From: Diphasiastrum complanatum
Taxonomy: Eukaryota; Streptophyta; Lycopodiopsida; Lycopodiales; Lycopodiaceae
Reading direction: 5' to 3'
DNA length: 64,000 nucleotides
Assembly: GCA_029204225.1 (NCBI GenBank)
Contig: MU831552.1
Coordinates: 62,001-126,000 of the forward strand
Below, one piece after another: positions 42,960 through 53,346 of the stretch. A program made the translations under genes and the position numbers. The notes below the pieces were generated by a model that saw nothing but the letters and a program-made list of their open reading frames with translations, was not told where the DNA came from and ran no database searches. How positions within the stretch are numbered: the stretch's first letter is position 1; the number at the start of each line of letters is the position of its first letter.

Positions 42960-43990
42960 CAACACTTTTGAGTAAACAATGTTTTGAGTGTACCTCGCCA
43001 CTCCATCCACATTCGTAAATCAATTGTCCTTGTCAGTAATCAGCACATGAAGACTTGCTGCATTTCGCACTCTTGAAAGTTCAACATACAGTTGTCCATG
43101 ACTAAACACAGGCCGAGGCAAATACAATACAATTGTGTCCATAGTTTGCCCCTGTGCTTTGTTTATTGTCATGGCAAATGCTGCTCTGATAGGAAACTAG
43201 ACCCTCTACAATTCAAACGATATGTTCGAATCGCTTGGCACTATAGAGATACGTGGAATAAGGACTCTACTCCCTATATTTTTCCCAGTCACTGATCAAT
43301 CTTGTGCCATTGCACAATCCCTTGTGCGATGCTATCGATCGTAACAACATCACAATCATCCCAATCTTCAGCACCAACTTATGTGGAGGACACCCACTTG
43401 GTTGTAGGCTGTTCAAATACTCTATAGGGTGGACATTATAGCCCTCACACTCAGCAACACTATCGGCACTATAAAAGGTGAAAACGTCACCCGAAAGCTG
43501 CTCAACAACCCTCGCATTGATCTCATCCACATCTTTGTTCAATGGGATCAATATTGCACAACTCCTCAAAAAATCGACATTCTTAAAACGTCGCGCAACA
43601 TCAGGAAATGTGAATGAAATCAATTCGCACACATCACGCATCCTTACACACACATCACGCATCCTTACACACATGCCCTCCGGCAGGAAAATCAGGTCAA
43701 AATCACGATGCACGAATGTGGGCTCATGACCATCTCCCACACTCGGCAGATAATCTGCAAACCTCAACTGCTCATCCTTATCGCCACCCTCCACGGCCAT
43801 GAGCGCATGTTCTTTGTCAATTTATGCACCTCCATGTGTTTCCACAAATGCAAACACTTCAGCAAAGCATTGACAATCTGTGCCCGACTTCCACGCGGTA
43901 CCACTGGTAGAATCTATCAAAAATCACCCCCGAAAATAACTGGAACTCCTCCGAATGGAGCGTCGATACTCAATATATCTCGCAAAGATC
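42960..43990 (-). pseudogene. Helitron helicase C-terminal half, right arm
   Basis: The minus strand reads FGGVPVIFGGDF-like sequence (43980-43920), then RFADYLPSVGDGHEPTF, FLRSCAILIPLNKDVDEINA, YNVHPIEYLNSLQPSGCPPH, KIGMIVMLLRSIASHKGLCN and, after stops, motif VI sequence near 43080 (ELSRVRNAAS). A 24-bp tandem duplication at about 43630-43675 inserts a second CVRMRDV. A stop at 43267 matches the left arm's stop, so this lesion predates or was shared by both arms. Confidence 0.85.
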
Positions 43991-44049
43991 GATCTACGCA
44001 CTCTATAGCATACTTAGGCGCCATGGGAGCCTCATCCCAAATGATCAGT

Positions 44050-44165
44050 CAACATGCCATCAAAAGCGTACCTAATGCAGATTGCTTAGAAATGTTGCAT
44101 GTCGAGCTCTCCGTCGACATGCCATCAAAAACGTACCTAATGCATATTGCTTAGAAATGTTGCAT
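44050..44165. repeat. 66-bp tandem duplication in right-arm helicase
   Basis: ACATGCCATCAAAA...TTGCATGTC occurs twice in direct contact within the helicase motif II-III region. It adds a second MACRRRA/MSTES-type block and breaks the frame. Confidence 0.85.
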
Positions 44166-45250
44166 GTCAAGCTCTCATTCAATTCCGTTGGAGGAATTTT
44201 AGACCGAGAGTGTGCGGTCCTACCACCTTTCATCAACAATGCAGCAATCCCACATGATGCAACTGTCAATGCTATCCACCTTTGTGCACGCACGTACGAC
44301 AACATGACACTATAAAGGTGAGTCTTGCTTGTACCACCCGGACCATCTACAAAAAACACTCCACCCACTCTTCGAACAACATGCTCATGTACTACACGGT
44401 CGAAAATCTTTCGCTGATCTACGTTCAATCTCTCGATGTCAACTTCAACCTCTAAAGAGTTCTCGTCGACAAACATCTCCTCGCAAAACAATGGAGATGA
44501 ACCAAAATCGGCATCGGGGACACTAAACCCAAAATTCACCAACAACTTTTCAGCTGTATGCATGTGCGACTCCACATCAAGAATAGCTCTGTCTACTAGA
44601 ACCTGACTCACAAAAATGGTCTCGCACGTTATTGGTTGTCCTAACTCATGCGCATAATCCTCAACTAAATGTGGCTCTATGCTCCTCCAGAGCTCCAATG
44701 GGTTGAAAGGGACACATGTCAAAAGAAGCATAGCGAACATGAGACGAAGCTGCGATGGAGTGCCCCATGACACTGCCTCGTGCAAGCAGCAACTCCACTC
44801 ATTCACGTCATTTATCAAAAGTCTGTGTCTGCAAGCATCTCTGACTGACTGAAACAACTCACCATCAGCCATGCGCAAGTCCTCAAAGCTGGTTGCACCT
44901 CTAACATGAGCCAAAAGAACTCGCATATAGAACCTCTCCCCTTCGGAGGGGTGTACAAAATACATGTGACCAATGGTAGGGTTCGTCTGCATGTTGATTC
45001 GACGGGTCCACCTATGCGTTCTCTGGTTATACCAATACTGTCTCGGCAAGTCCTGGTACAACAACTCTCGAGCCTCTGAATCACCACTTCTGTTCAGCTC
45101 AAAGAATGTTGTCAAAGTGGTACCTGAACACCCATCTACAACCTCCTCGAAATCCACTCCCTCACTGAAGTACACAAATTCTTGTCCAGTGAGATAAACG
45201 GCCAACCGGGTCACCATGGGCTTATGAGCACCCATAGAAAGCCCCAACAA
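44072..45250 (-). pseudogene. Helitron post-Rep linker and PIF1-like helicase, right arm
   Basis: A 392-residue open stretch: MGAHKPMVTRLAVYLTGQEF, LLYQDLPRQYWYNQRTHRW, TNPTIGHMYFVHPSEGERFY, RVLLAHVRGATSFEDLRMAD, DPLELWRS-like NPLELWRSIEPHLVEDYAHE, LNVDQRKIFDRVVHEHVV, FFVDGPGGTSKTHLYSVMLS and ASCGIAALLMKGGRTAHS. This is the region between Rep and motif Ia of the superfamily 1B helicase that unwinds DNA during rolling-circle transposition. Motif I has Ser for the second-last Gly (GGTSKT); Lys and Thr are kept. The frame fails after KIPPTELNESLTCN because of the tandem duplication. Confidence 0.9.
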
Positions 45251-45433
45251 TCACCAACATGACTCACTGGTTGAGAAGTATCGAGCATTAAGAAATTGTT
45301 CTATCTCATCCACTTGTCCTGATGTCTGACGACTGCCCTCTACAGCCCTTGCCGTAATCATATCAGGTCCCTTGTACACGTACTTGTACAAACACTTCAC
45401 ACTACGTATATGTACACATACCTCCACGTTCAA
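45251..45433 (-). pseudogene. Helitron Rep, catalytic tyrosine region, right arm
   Basis: The minus strand reads MNVEVCVHIRSVKCLYKYVY then KGPD, followed by DEIEQFLNARYFSTSESCW. In Helitron Rep proteins the YxxxK-type catalytic block has this form, with two tyrosines (YKYVYKG); both are present. A stop or shift at about 45251 separates it from the next segment. The left arm lacks this region entirely. Confidence 0.88.
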
Positions 45434-45439
45434 GTGGCA

Positions 45440-45727
45440 CTAAAAATGTAGTGTCAGCCACCTATTGTATGGTACAACCCACATGTTATCTAACTCCACT
45501 CCATGTGAATGCACCGTCACTTTGTTCTCCCTCCGCCTATATGAAACATACCCCTTCACCACCGATGTTTCATCAATGAAATTCCTTCGGTAGTTCTTCG
45601 AGCACTTTCCATCCTTCATGCATGGTGCATTTGGAAAAGTTGTTCCGCATGGGCCATGCATCATACATGTCCTCACTATCTCGTACAACTCCGGATCTTC
45701 CTCCTTCACAAGAACTTCTGCACACAA
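45440..45727 (-). pseudogene. Helitron Rep, middle segment, right arm
   Basis: Reads MMHGPCGTTFPNAPCMKDGK then CSKNYRRNF, YVSYRRRENKVTVHSHGVEL and LDNMWVVPYNRWLT. The HGPCG...C...GKCSK...YRRR...LDNRWVVPYNP order is diagnostic for Helitron Rep between the HUH and tyrosine motifs. One frame change follows at about 45440. Confidence 0.9.
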
Positions 45728-46098
45728 ATACGATCGTAATCTCCAACCATGATGGGTTTGCTCCGCTCCTGCAATATAATCAAAAGGTGGGTGTGAGGCA
45801 ATCCTCTCTTCTGGAATTCCACGACATGCAGCGTTTCTATAATGCGCCCAAAAATACTATCGTTCTTCAGTAGGTCGATTAAATGCTGAAGCTTCATGCC
45901 AAAACCCCTCGATACCAAATCAGGCCTATCTGCAGCTTTCTGCAAGAATTGCAACTCTCTCCTCACCTCCAACCAATTTGGGTTCGTCATCATCGTGATA
46001 AACAAATCGAGAGAACCCAACTCCCTAACGACAGCCATAGCATCTTGGTATTGCTGATGCATATGACGAGGTGAACCGATGTATGAAGATGGAAGCAC
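45706..46098 (-). pseudogene. Helitron Rep, HUH nuclease segment, right arm
   Basis: Reads MLPSSYIGSPRHMHQQYQDA, LDLFITMMTNPNWLEV, DRPDLVSRGFGMKLQHLIDL and VVEFQKRGLPHTHLLIILQE. The last is the HUH metal-binding motif (HTH) of the rolling-circle nuclease that nicks and rejoins DNA strands. FITMTCNP-type spacing is kept. The frame is open for 130 residues, so this part has decayed little. Confidence 0.92.
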
Positions 46099-46225
46099 TA
46101 CCTATGTTCCTATGTTGCTAGAAGAATGAGCTCACATGGCAATACCACTACGAATTTCTATACGAAAATTATGCTGATTATTGTAGTAGTAATTCATGTT
46201 ATTTTACACCATCTTTGCCATCATG

Positions 46226-46635
46226 TCACATGCATGAGTCTTGCAACAGCCTTCCACCTAGATGGATCGGTGAAACATGCTCTGCATGAACCTGTAAATG
46301 ATAGCAGTAAAACTCTCGAACGGTGACAGCTCTGTGACTACCCTCTAAATGCTCTTCAAAAGCATCAGAAAGTGCATCGTTACGGATATCATCATCGGCA
46401 CGTGCATCATCTCTGACATGCACATGTGGAATTCCCGGATACCTTCCATTGGTACCAAATGGAAATAATAGTATAAAATGCAATGCATCATATGACGAAT
46501 GATGTTGTGTGATGAACTGCAAACCATCCTGAATGGAATGCAGTATGATGTCACGCATTCCGTCACTCGGTTCTCGTCTAAAGGCATAAGCACCGCAATC
46601 TCATTGCTCGTGAGAGCATTGAATTGCCTGCTCAC
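46226..46635 (-). pseudogene. Helitron protein between N-domain and Rep, right arm
   Basis: Two overlapping frames read FNALTSNEIAVLMPLDENRV and then HHSSYDALHFILLFPFGTNG, EHLEGSHRAVTVREFYCYHL and GGRLLQDS. The YDxLxxxLLFPxG and REFYxYxLQ blocks are standard in Helitron_like_N/Rep proteins. A one-base shift near 46550 changes frame. Between 46098 and 46226 the frame is lost. Confidence 0.85.
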
Positions 46636-46641
46636 TCTACT

Positions 46642-47357
46642 CTACGAAGAACCTGATACTATGCGGAGACGAATATCCTTTGTGACGTTCTCCCGCATGA
46701 TCCACGCAACATTCTTAAAACGTTGCGCAAATGGACTCACATCCACCATCATGCTTTGCAAGACAAAGAGAACATCACGCCTAAGCTCGGAGTTCAGAGA
46801 TAATCTCTGATCCATCTGCAAATCATCACCATCCATGAAGTAAATCTGTGAAAAGGAAGGCCTATTTGATGGCAACAAACCACCAATGTAATGGTACAAC
46901 CGCCCAGACACTCGAAATTATATGCACCGCCTACGGAGTTGGAGATGGATCTATCCATATTCACCCCAAGAGATGCGAATGCCAATGAGTTATTGTAACC
47001 CCGAATGTTCTTCCTAAAATGAGCTCCCAAGTCATCGGAGGATGTATACAAACGAAATAGCTCAGAAGGCGGTGATGGCATCAAAGGCAAACGCACCTTG
47101 CCTTTCATGCAACAGAAACGGCTATTTCTTTCTGCTTTACATCGCAAGGCCAAACAACAACCACATGAAAACTCCATCCGTCCCAAATCATGATGGGATC
47201 GAGTCAGGGGCAATCTGCCCATCCCAAATAATCTGCCAACCCTATCTAGAGCTCTCCTCTTCGCTTGAAATCTACACCCTTGTCGTCTAGCTCTAGTTGA
47301 TCTAGACTCTGCCTCTAGAGTCCTATATGGTAGGTGATTACGCACCTCCTCGGACAT
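46642..47357 (-). pseudogene. Helitron_like_N region, right arm
   Basis: Minus-strand readings MSEEVRNHLPYRTLEAESRS, then CMKGKVRLPLMPSPPSELFR, LYTSSDDLGAHFRKNIRGYN and, after a one-base shift near 46915, SGRLYHYIGGLLPSNRPSF, DLQMDQRLSLNSELRRDVLF and RFKNVAWIMRENVTKDIRLR. It matches 37833-38410 in the left arm but continues into the Rep part that the left arm lost. Confidence 0.88.
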
Positions 47358-47960
47358 AACACAGCGTGCTGGTGGACACCCCTAACTAAAAACCTCCTCT
47401 TCACATAATATCTACACCTCAACCTTTTAGTCCTAGCTGATCTAGACTCGGCCTCAAGTGTCCTATACGACGGGTGGTTACGCCCACCTCAGGCGTAACC
47501 ACCTCTACAAAAGTCGAATATGCACCTAAAGACGTCAACAAAACCACCTCTCTTGACTCTACTCCTCGCATAGGTGAGCAGACCTGTGTGATCGACCCTA
47601 ATCCCAGACTTCTCAGTGTAACATCCTCCTCAAACTCTAACCCTCTCATAGGCAAACCAACATCTACTCCAAGAGGAGTGTCATCATCAATACTTACAAT
47701 GGTGGCTGATCAACTACATCCCTATGAACACCCTGCTGAACCTGCTCCAACTCATGAGGGAGAAGTCTCCTCTTCGTTCTTCTCCTCTGCTCTAATCTAC
47801 TCTTCCTCTCCGACCTAGACTCCAACTCTGGTGTTCTATACATGGCATTGTCACGCACGTGCTCTGGCGTGACAAACCTCCCTGAACTATCCACACCACT
47901 GACACCAACAGTCACTATGTGCTCGACACTTTGAATTATGGGGGTTTTTATTCCCTTCAA
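47270..47960 (-). pseudogene. Helitron protein N-terminal basic repeats, right arm
   Basis: Reads QSVEHIVTVGVSGVDSSGRF, MYRTPELESRSERKSRLEQR, then MPMRGLEFEEDVTLRSLGLG and a final VRNHLPYRTLEAESRSTRAR block. It parallels 33440-34354 but has one repeat damaged by a frameshift near 47495, and its first exon is truncated at 47950 by a deletion of about 330 bases relative to the left arm. No LTR insertion here. Confidence 0.8.
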
Positions 47961-48885
47961 TACACATAGTCTTTAGGCATTAGGCATTACCATTAGGCAA
48001 ATAGTATGTCAAATAGAGAAAGATTAATAGACTGCAAATGGTTGTATACACCATTGTCGGTATGTTGGAATAAACGACTGAGATATCAGTTTGTTAAAAA
48101 AAAAAACTCAGTATTCTTGCATGTTCAATCTTAATTGTCTTAGCCGGTGAGTGTGGGGAGTGAAAAAAATAATTCCTCTCTACTAACCAAATCGAATAGT
48201 GAATATTGATTCATCAAGTGCATCATGATTCATGATATGGAAGTCTATGAGCATATATTGTTCCTTGAGCTTTTAATGAAGCTCTATTTCACAAAAATAG
48301 TTGAAGTGTAGACCATCACATGATTATCGACACATAGTGTAAGGATATTGATTATGATTTCTTGGCAAGTGTGAGGCCTAACAATTGGGTCCAATTATTA
48401 TATAGCAAGTTCCTCCAATAATATATGCATAAAAGTGCATGTAAGTTTAAACATATATATACATAGCTTGAAAATAGTACAAAACAACATCTCAAGGTAG
48501 CTATGATGTATGGATGTTCAAGAAAAATTAATGTGCTAGTCATTTCTAATATGATGTCAATGTACATATCAAATTCAAAAATCACAAACTACGATTTCTA
48601 CAATTTCCAATGAGCTTGAAGTTGAAGCAACAATCTCATAAACTGCTATCATACAACCCAAATAACAGATGATCCAGCAACTCAACTATAAAAGGAGTTT
48701 AATTGTGTCAAAAAAAAAAACACTCAAGTTAGTTTATCAAACTTTCACAACAATTTCACATTATGCCAAAAGGATTTGAAATCTTGAAGACTCACATTAC
48801 AACACATATCAGGCAAAATTCAGAGCTTAGAATCTACTGAGTAAGCATTCACTTTCTATTCTACTCACAAAAGTAGAGAGAGAGA

Positions 48886-48919
<34 letters not shown>

Positions 48920-49460
48920 CTGGGGGCTCGCCAAGCCTGGGTGTGAGCAGGTAAAAGAGACCATGGAACCCAAAAACCTGTGAAGTTTTCAAAGAACGTG
49001 GTAAATGATGTCGCGAGCATGTTTCCCGATACATTCATTATTGGTGTCATTGTGCCACACCACTACACTCCTCGATTGCACGAACCCCCTATCATAGATG
49101 CACAATTTAGAAATTACCCCAAAAAATCATTTTTCGGGTTTTTTAATTTTGTTTTGGCTTCATAATGTTTAAATGGCTCCAAGAGTTAGTACTAAATTTT
49201 AGGGCAAAAAAATCTTTTCTAATGTTAAATATTTTTCAATGGCTTTATTTCATCTTTAGATATATTATAAAAAAATGGTCTGGAACGTATATGCAGCAAA
49301 ACGTTCCACTACATCCATGGTATTAATTACATAGTATCCCCTCACAAATAGTCTACATATTACCTTTCCCATATATAAAAGATTGATCTTTATTATGTTA
49401 TGCCAATAGAAAGATCTACAATAACTGTAGGGAGCAATTAAGTAGTACTTGCTTTTACAG
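47961..49460. other. Helitron 5' non-coding region, right arm
   Basis: Mirror of 31750-33300. No gene read. Contains the poly-G run at 48888-48919. Confidence 0.65.
48881..48919. repeat. GA tract running into 32 consecutive G
   Basis: AGAGAGAG is followed by an unbroken run of 32 G (48888-48919), where the left arm has a (TC)n tract in the mirror position (32285-32332). Such a long poly-G is rare in plant DNA. Confidence 0.9.
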
Positions 49461-49465
49461 TCCAT

Positions 49466-49770
49466 GCAATGGTAGTGCGGAAATGGATTGTTCTCTCCTC
49501 CTCATCTCTTTCTTGCAGATCAGCTAACTTTTCTACTTGCTCAACCCCCTCGCTCTCTTGCAAGCCTTTGTCATACTTATTCTCTCAATATTTATGAACC
49601 CAATGGGCTATTTTCTCGCAATATGTACATTTGGTGATATAGTCATGAATTGTATAGTGATTTTCGTATTGCTTGTCCTTCTTGGCACAACCTTTCACAT
49701 TAGATTTGTTGCCACACTTGTTTTTCTTGCCTCTAAAAAGAAGAAGGCTTATTTGAACGATCCTCCTCAA
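49466..49770 (-). pseudogene. gag-like fragment, right arm
   Basis: Minus-strand counterpart of 31411-31740: KKNKCGNKSNVKGCAKKDKQ and KCTYCEKIAHWVHKY are in one frame here. The final zinc-ligand Cys is replaced by Tyr or lost to the following stop. The source retroelement is not identifiable. Confidence 0.5.
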
Positions 49771-50289
49771 TAATTTTCATTTTGTCAATAGTTGTCCTCG
49801 AGAAGTCTAGTTGTGAGATTTTTGATCGATTGTCTTTCTTCTTGAACTTTATCCTAAGATGCTATAATGTGCTTATTTCTCTAAGGTAGATTACAAATGA
49901 TTATGATTATGACTGGCCCTTATGAGGTATAAATGCTAAGTTCAATAAGTTTTCAAGCCACTACTTCCACCTTGCTAATTTGGCTTACAATGTCACCTCC
50001 AAGTTTGAAGACTTGTTCTCAAAAGCACTTTGCTCATGTACTGTGATCATTCTTGACCAGGTCTAATGCCAAATATTGTAATGAATGAGTTTTTGTAGAT
50101 GTCTTTCATCACAAAAATAATGATTAGCAGCTTGGCTTAGTTGTTTTGCTAGTAATGGCACTTGTTTGCTTCGTTGTTTTGCTAGTAATGGCACTTGTTT
50201 GCTTCTTTATCTTCTACGTCATCTCTAGTTTTGTGCCATAGACCACTTCCATCAACTCTCTGAACTCCAAACACAATTTGCATTTATAG

Positions 50290-50800
50290 TTTTCAGAGCT
50301 GGCGGATGGGTCTGGCCAGCTGTAGAGGCAAGCAAAAGAAATTTGCGCGTTCCATCAACTCTCTTACCTCCAAACACAATCTGCATTTATAGTTTTCAGA
50401 GCTGCACGGATGGGTCTGGCCAGCCCTAGAGGCAAGCAAAAGAAATTTGCGCGTTCTGCCTCTGGTCGTAGATTGCCATCTAGCCCGATCTCCAGCTGTA
50501 TATTCTTCAACAATGTAGATGCCAAGGAATGTAACGATTCAGAGCAGCACTGCTACAAACGGTGTGATAGCCATTTCACTTCCATGTCGTTTCAAACCAA
50601 TTTTACAGTGCTCTTCAATCTTCCTAACCTATAAAACTAAGCATTGAAGCAAATGATCTAATTCCAAGCTACTTGGATAACGATATGTCTTGCTATCACA
50701 AATAGCATACCTATAACCTAATACCTTCAATTGGCGAATAGAAGCTAAACGTGCAAAAGCATTTTGCGGCTGGCCAGATCCGCTGGCCAGCCGTAGAGGC
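50290..50800. repeat. CTGGCCAG/TATA units, right arm
   Basis: Mirror of 30390-30960, with copies of CCAGCCGTAGAGGCAAGCAA-type sequence at about 50320, 50420 and 50785 and the same tandem duplication, so the duplication predates the split of the two arms. Confidence 0.75.
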
Positions 50801-51054
50801 AAGCAAAAAAATTTGGCTCATTGGTCTTGACGTGATCAGACACATAGGCATGCTGATTAAGGGACTGAAGTTAAAATACCTCTTCTTGTTTGTGTTTTCT
50901 CGCCGGCCATCATTGAAGCTTCTCTAACGTCCATATCCAATGCTTTCAACACCTCCAACCTCTCCAATGCCTACTTCCAATGCTCTCTTTCAAGTGTGAG
51001 CTCACTCAACCAATCGATGTTTCCATTGCTTACTTAATTGCTCTCTCTAAGAAG

Positions 51055-51213
51055 TCCCCTATCGTGTCTTTGAAGCATCGTTGGTGGTGGATGATGAATA
51101 CATTGTGGGATGGGTTGGCAGAGACAGCCAATTATGACAAGCACATGGTTTTTATTGAGGAAGATCATTATCTTTTTCCTAATGCATACAAAAATATTCA
51201 GAACTTTGTAGAA
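51055..51213 (+). pseudogene. MGAT2: GnT-II (MGAT2) gene fragment, right arm
   Basis: The plus strand encodes SPIVSLKHRWWWMMNTLWDG followed by FIEEDHYLFPNAYKNIQNF, close to plant N-acetylglucosaminyltransferase II around its EEDH metal-binding motif. The fragment is about 53 residues, in frame with an upstream Met at 50980 that is not part of the enzyme. Its strand is opposite to the Helitron gene of this arm, as in the left arm. It keeps EED and the Pro that the left-arm copy has lost, so this arm is closer to the captured original. Confidence 0.9.
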
Positions 51214-51315
51214 TCAAGTCATAGAAATGTACAGACTGCTGGACGGCAAATCTTGCTCCTTAGAATCAAGTCATAGAAATGTACAGACTGCTGGACGGCA
51301 AATCTTGCTCCTTAT
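51210..51315. repeat. 53-bp tandem duplication
   Basis: AGAATCAAGTCATAGAAATG...CTTGCTCCTTA occurs twice in direct contact, immediately after the GnT-II fragment. The left arm has one copy. Confidence 0.9.
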
Positions 51316-52039
51316 GATGTAAATGCAAAAGGAGAAAGGACACAGAACCTCATACATGAAAAGATGGGCAATATAGGCTATGCAGTATAGACAGAGAAAG
51401 AGAGAGAGAACCTGCTACAATTCCAGCAGCCGCCAGCCACGGTCGTGACCCCCACCTGCTCCTCGCAATCGAGAGAGAGAAACACACGTGCTCACACCCT
51501 TCCTCGCGATCCAAATAGAGGGAGACCCGATGCTCGCGATCCAGAGGTCCAAAGAGAGAGAGACACACACAGGCTTGCTCAATGCATAGAGATAGAATTC
51601 GCGATCAAGAAAGAAAAAGAGACACATAAAGAGAGAGAGAGAGAGAGAAAAAGAGAGACAGGATCAAGTAACTCAAGTGGCCCATTACACATTCATCCTA
51701 GGGTGATAACTTAAATAGAAAAGGTGGTTATATTAAAAATTTGGGTATCTTGAAAAGGTGGCCAATAAAAAAAAATGTGAGTGTATTGAATATGCAGTGC
51801 CACTTGGAAGTTGGACAGTGGCCAATGTGTATGTTTTGCATGGGGAAGAGGGCCATGCATGCTTTTTCTCATACATGCATCTTACTTTTCAAAAAATTTA
51901 GTTCAAAAAATGTGTATGCATGGGTGAGGGGAGGAGGATGCATGGGTGCACCCATACACATGCGCAAAAGTGTACATAAGTTTAAATATATATATAGATA
52001 TATGCATATATACATATGTAATAAAAAAAAATTGAGAGC

Positions 52040-52611
52040 CTCCCAATCAGACCGACTCGCTTCAACTGTCTTTGTCATAATGGTGCAGAGAATCTTATTG
52101 GAAGATTCAGCTTGGCCATTCCCTCTGAGATAATAGGGAGTACTAAATCTGTGTATAACAAAAAAATCTTCCAGTAAACACTTTATTGTTTGATTAACAA
52201 AGTGTGTACCCCGATCACTAACAATTTCAATCGGACATCCAAATCTGACTATAATATTCTCATATAGAAACTTAGCTGTAGATTTCGCATCAGCTACTTT
52301 GACAGCTTTGGCTTCAACCCACTTGGTCATATAATCAGTTGCGACGATAATGTATCGGGCCTGAGATCCTTGAGCAGCGGGATGAATAGGACCAACATAA
52401 TCCAGTCCCCATTTTTCAAACGGTGCTTGCGATAAAACCGGATGTAAGGGTTCATAATTTTGTCGAGTAGGCAGTCGTGTTCGCTGGCAAACATCGCATA
52501 TCTGAATAAAATTTTATGTGTCCTTATGAAGCGTAGGCCACCAACAACCGGATTGCAAAAGTTTGCAAACAGTAATATCTGTAGAGAAGTGTCCTCCACC
52601 CATGCCATCAT
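52040..52611 (-). pseudogene. Gypsy integrase, truncated
   Basis: The zinc-binding part is shifted but legible (CDVCQRTRLPTRQNYEPLHP), then GLDYVGPIHPA, YIIVATDYMTKWVEAKAVK, NIIVRFGCPIEIVSDRGTHF, GNGQAESSNKIL and ASRSDWE. The catalytic D, D and E are all present. The frame then runs into Helitron-arm sequence (to 51869), which is not integrase. The C-terminal domain and the 3' LTR are missing on this side and were not found at the other end of the inverted repeat. Confidence 0.9.
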
Positions 52612-52779
52612 GTGAAAACATGATTAGATCTGGTACTTCATGCGGTAAAACACATCTTCGTAAAATATTATCTGATCCATGACGATACAATTGTGCTGCA
52701 ATTAATTGATAAGGTTAAGCCTTATGAATCAATTGTCTTTTCTGTACTTTTGCCAAAGAGTCATTCGGTTGTCCTAGCA

Positions 52780-53181
52780 TCAGGTACTCAACAATATCTG
52801 TCGCCCACTCACTGCTTCAACATAGAACAACGCAGCATCTGGCAGTTCATCATCCACTTCAGTATTAACTGGTGCGGATTCAATTCGTGAAACGTGATCG
52901 GCTAGATAATGTTGCTTCCCCTTTCTGACCACAATTCGAAAGTCAAATTCAGTCAATAATAATAACCATCTTGCAATACGTCTAGTATCACACGTCTTAA
53001 TTACCAAGTAAAGTAACGGTTGATGATCCGTATAAAATACAAAGTGCGTTTCCATGAAATAGTGATGAAATTTTCGAACAAAAAAAATCATGGCTAGCGC
53101 TTCACGTTCTGTTGTTGAATAATTCTTCTCTAGATTTGTAAGCTGTCTGCTTGCAAATCGTATAGGACCTGGCTGCGTCAA
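52780..53181 (-). pseudogene. Gypsy RNase H
   Basis: Reads RFASRQLTNLEKNYSTTERE, ALAMIFFVRKFHHYF, VFYTDHQPLLYLV and GRIARW-like RRIARWLLLLTEFDF, then KGKQHYLADHVSRI: the Gypsy RNase H order with TDH and the DxxSR end. The start is inside the domain. Frame breaks separate it from RT (53181-53347). Confidence 0.88.
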
Positions 53182-53346
53182 AACTGATCCAATGGCATAT
53201 TTTGAGGCGTCTGTATGAATATGAAACTCTTATGTCCAATCTGGAGAACGCAGTATTGGTGCTGAAGATAATGTTTTTTTTAACTTTTCAAAGGCTTCTA
53301 ATGCCTCTACTGTCTAAATAGGAACAATTGTTACTTTGTATATAGG

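Larger units (their letters stand above)
41571..52040 (-). mobile_element. Helitron copy, right arm of giant inverted repeat
   Basis: Mirror partner of the left arm, reading on the minus strand toward the centre. It keeps the Rep domain and more of the helicase, and lacks the left arm's insertions. Its own lesions include frameshifts throughout, loss of part of the first exon near 47950, a 66-bp tandem duplication at about 44050-44160, a 24-bp one at 43630-43675, a 53-bp one at 51210-51315 and a poly-G run at 48888-48919. Its outer end cuts into a Gypsy integrase at about 52040. Confidence 0.88.

Noticed and set aside
51869-52040. C-terminal part of the 153-residue integrase ORF
   Set aside because: Past SDWE the reading crosses into Helitron-arm sequence. 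The tail is read-through, not integrase.
24785-52040. Palindrome as a pure assembly artefact
   Set aside because: The arms carry different insertions, deletions, tandem duplications and many substitutions, which an artificial copy would not show. Long reads would still be needed to exclude joining of two real but separate loci.
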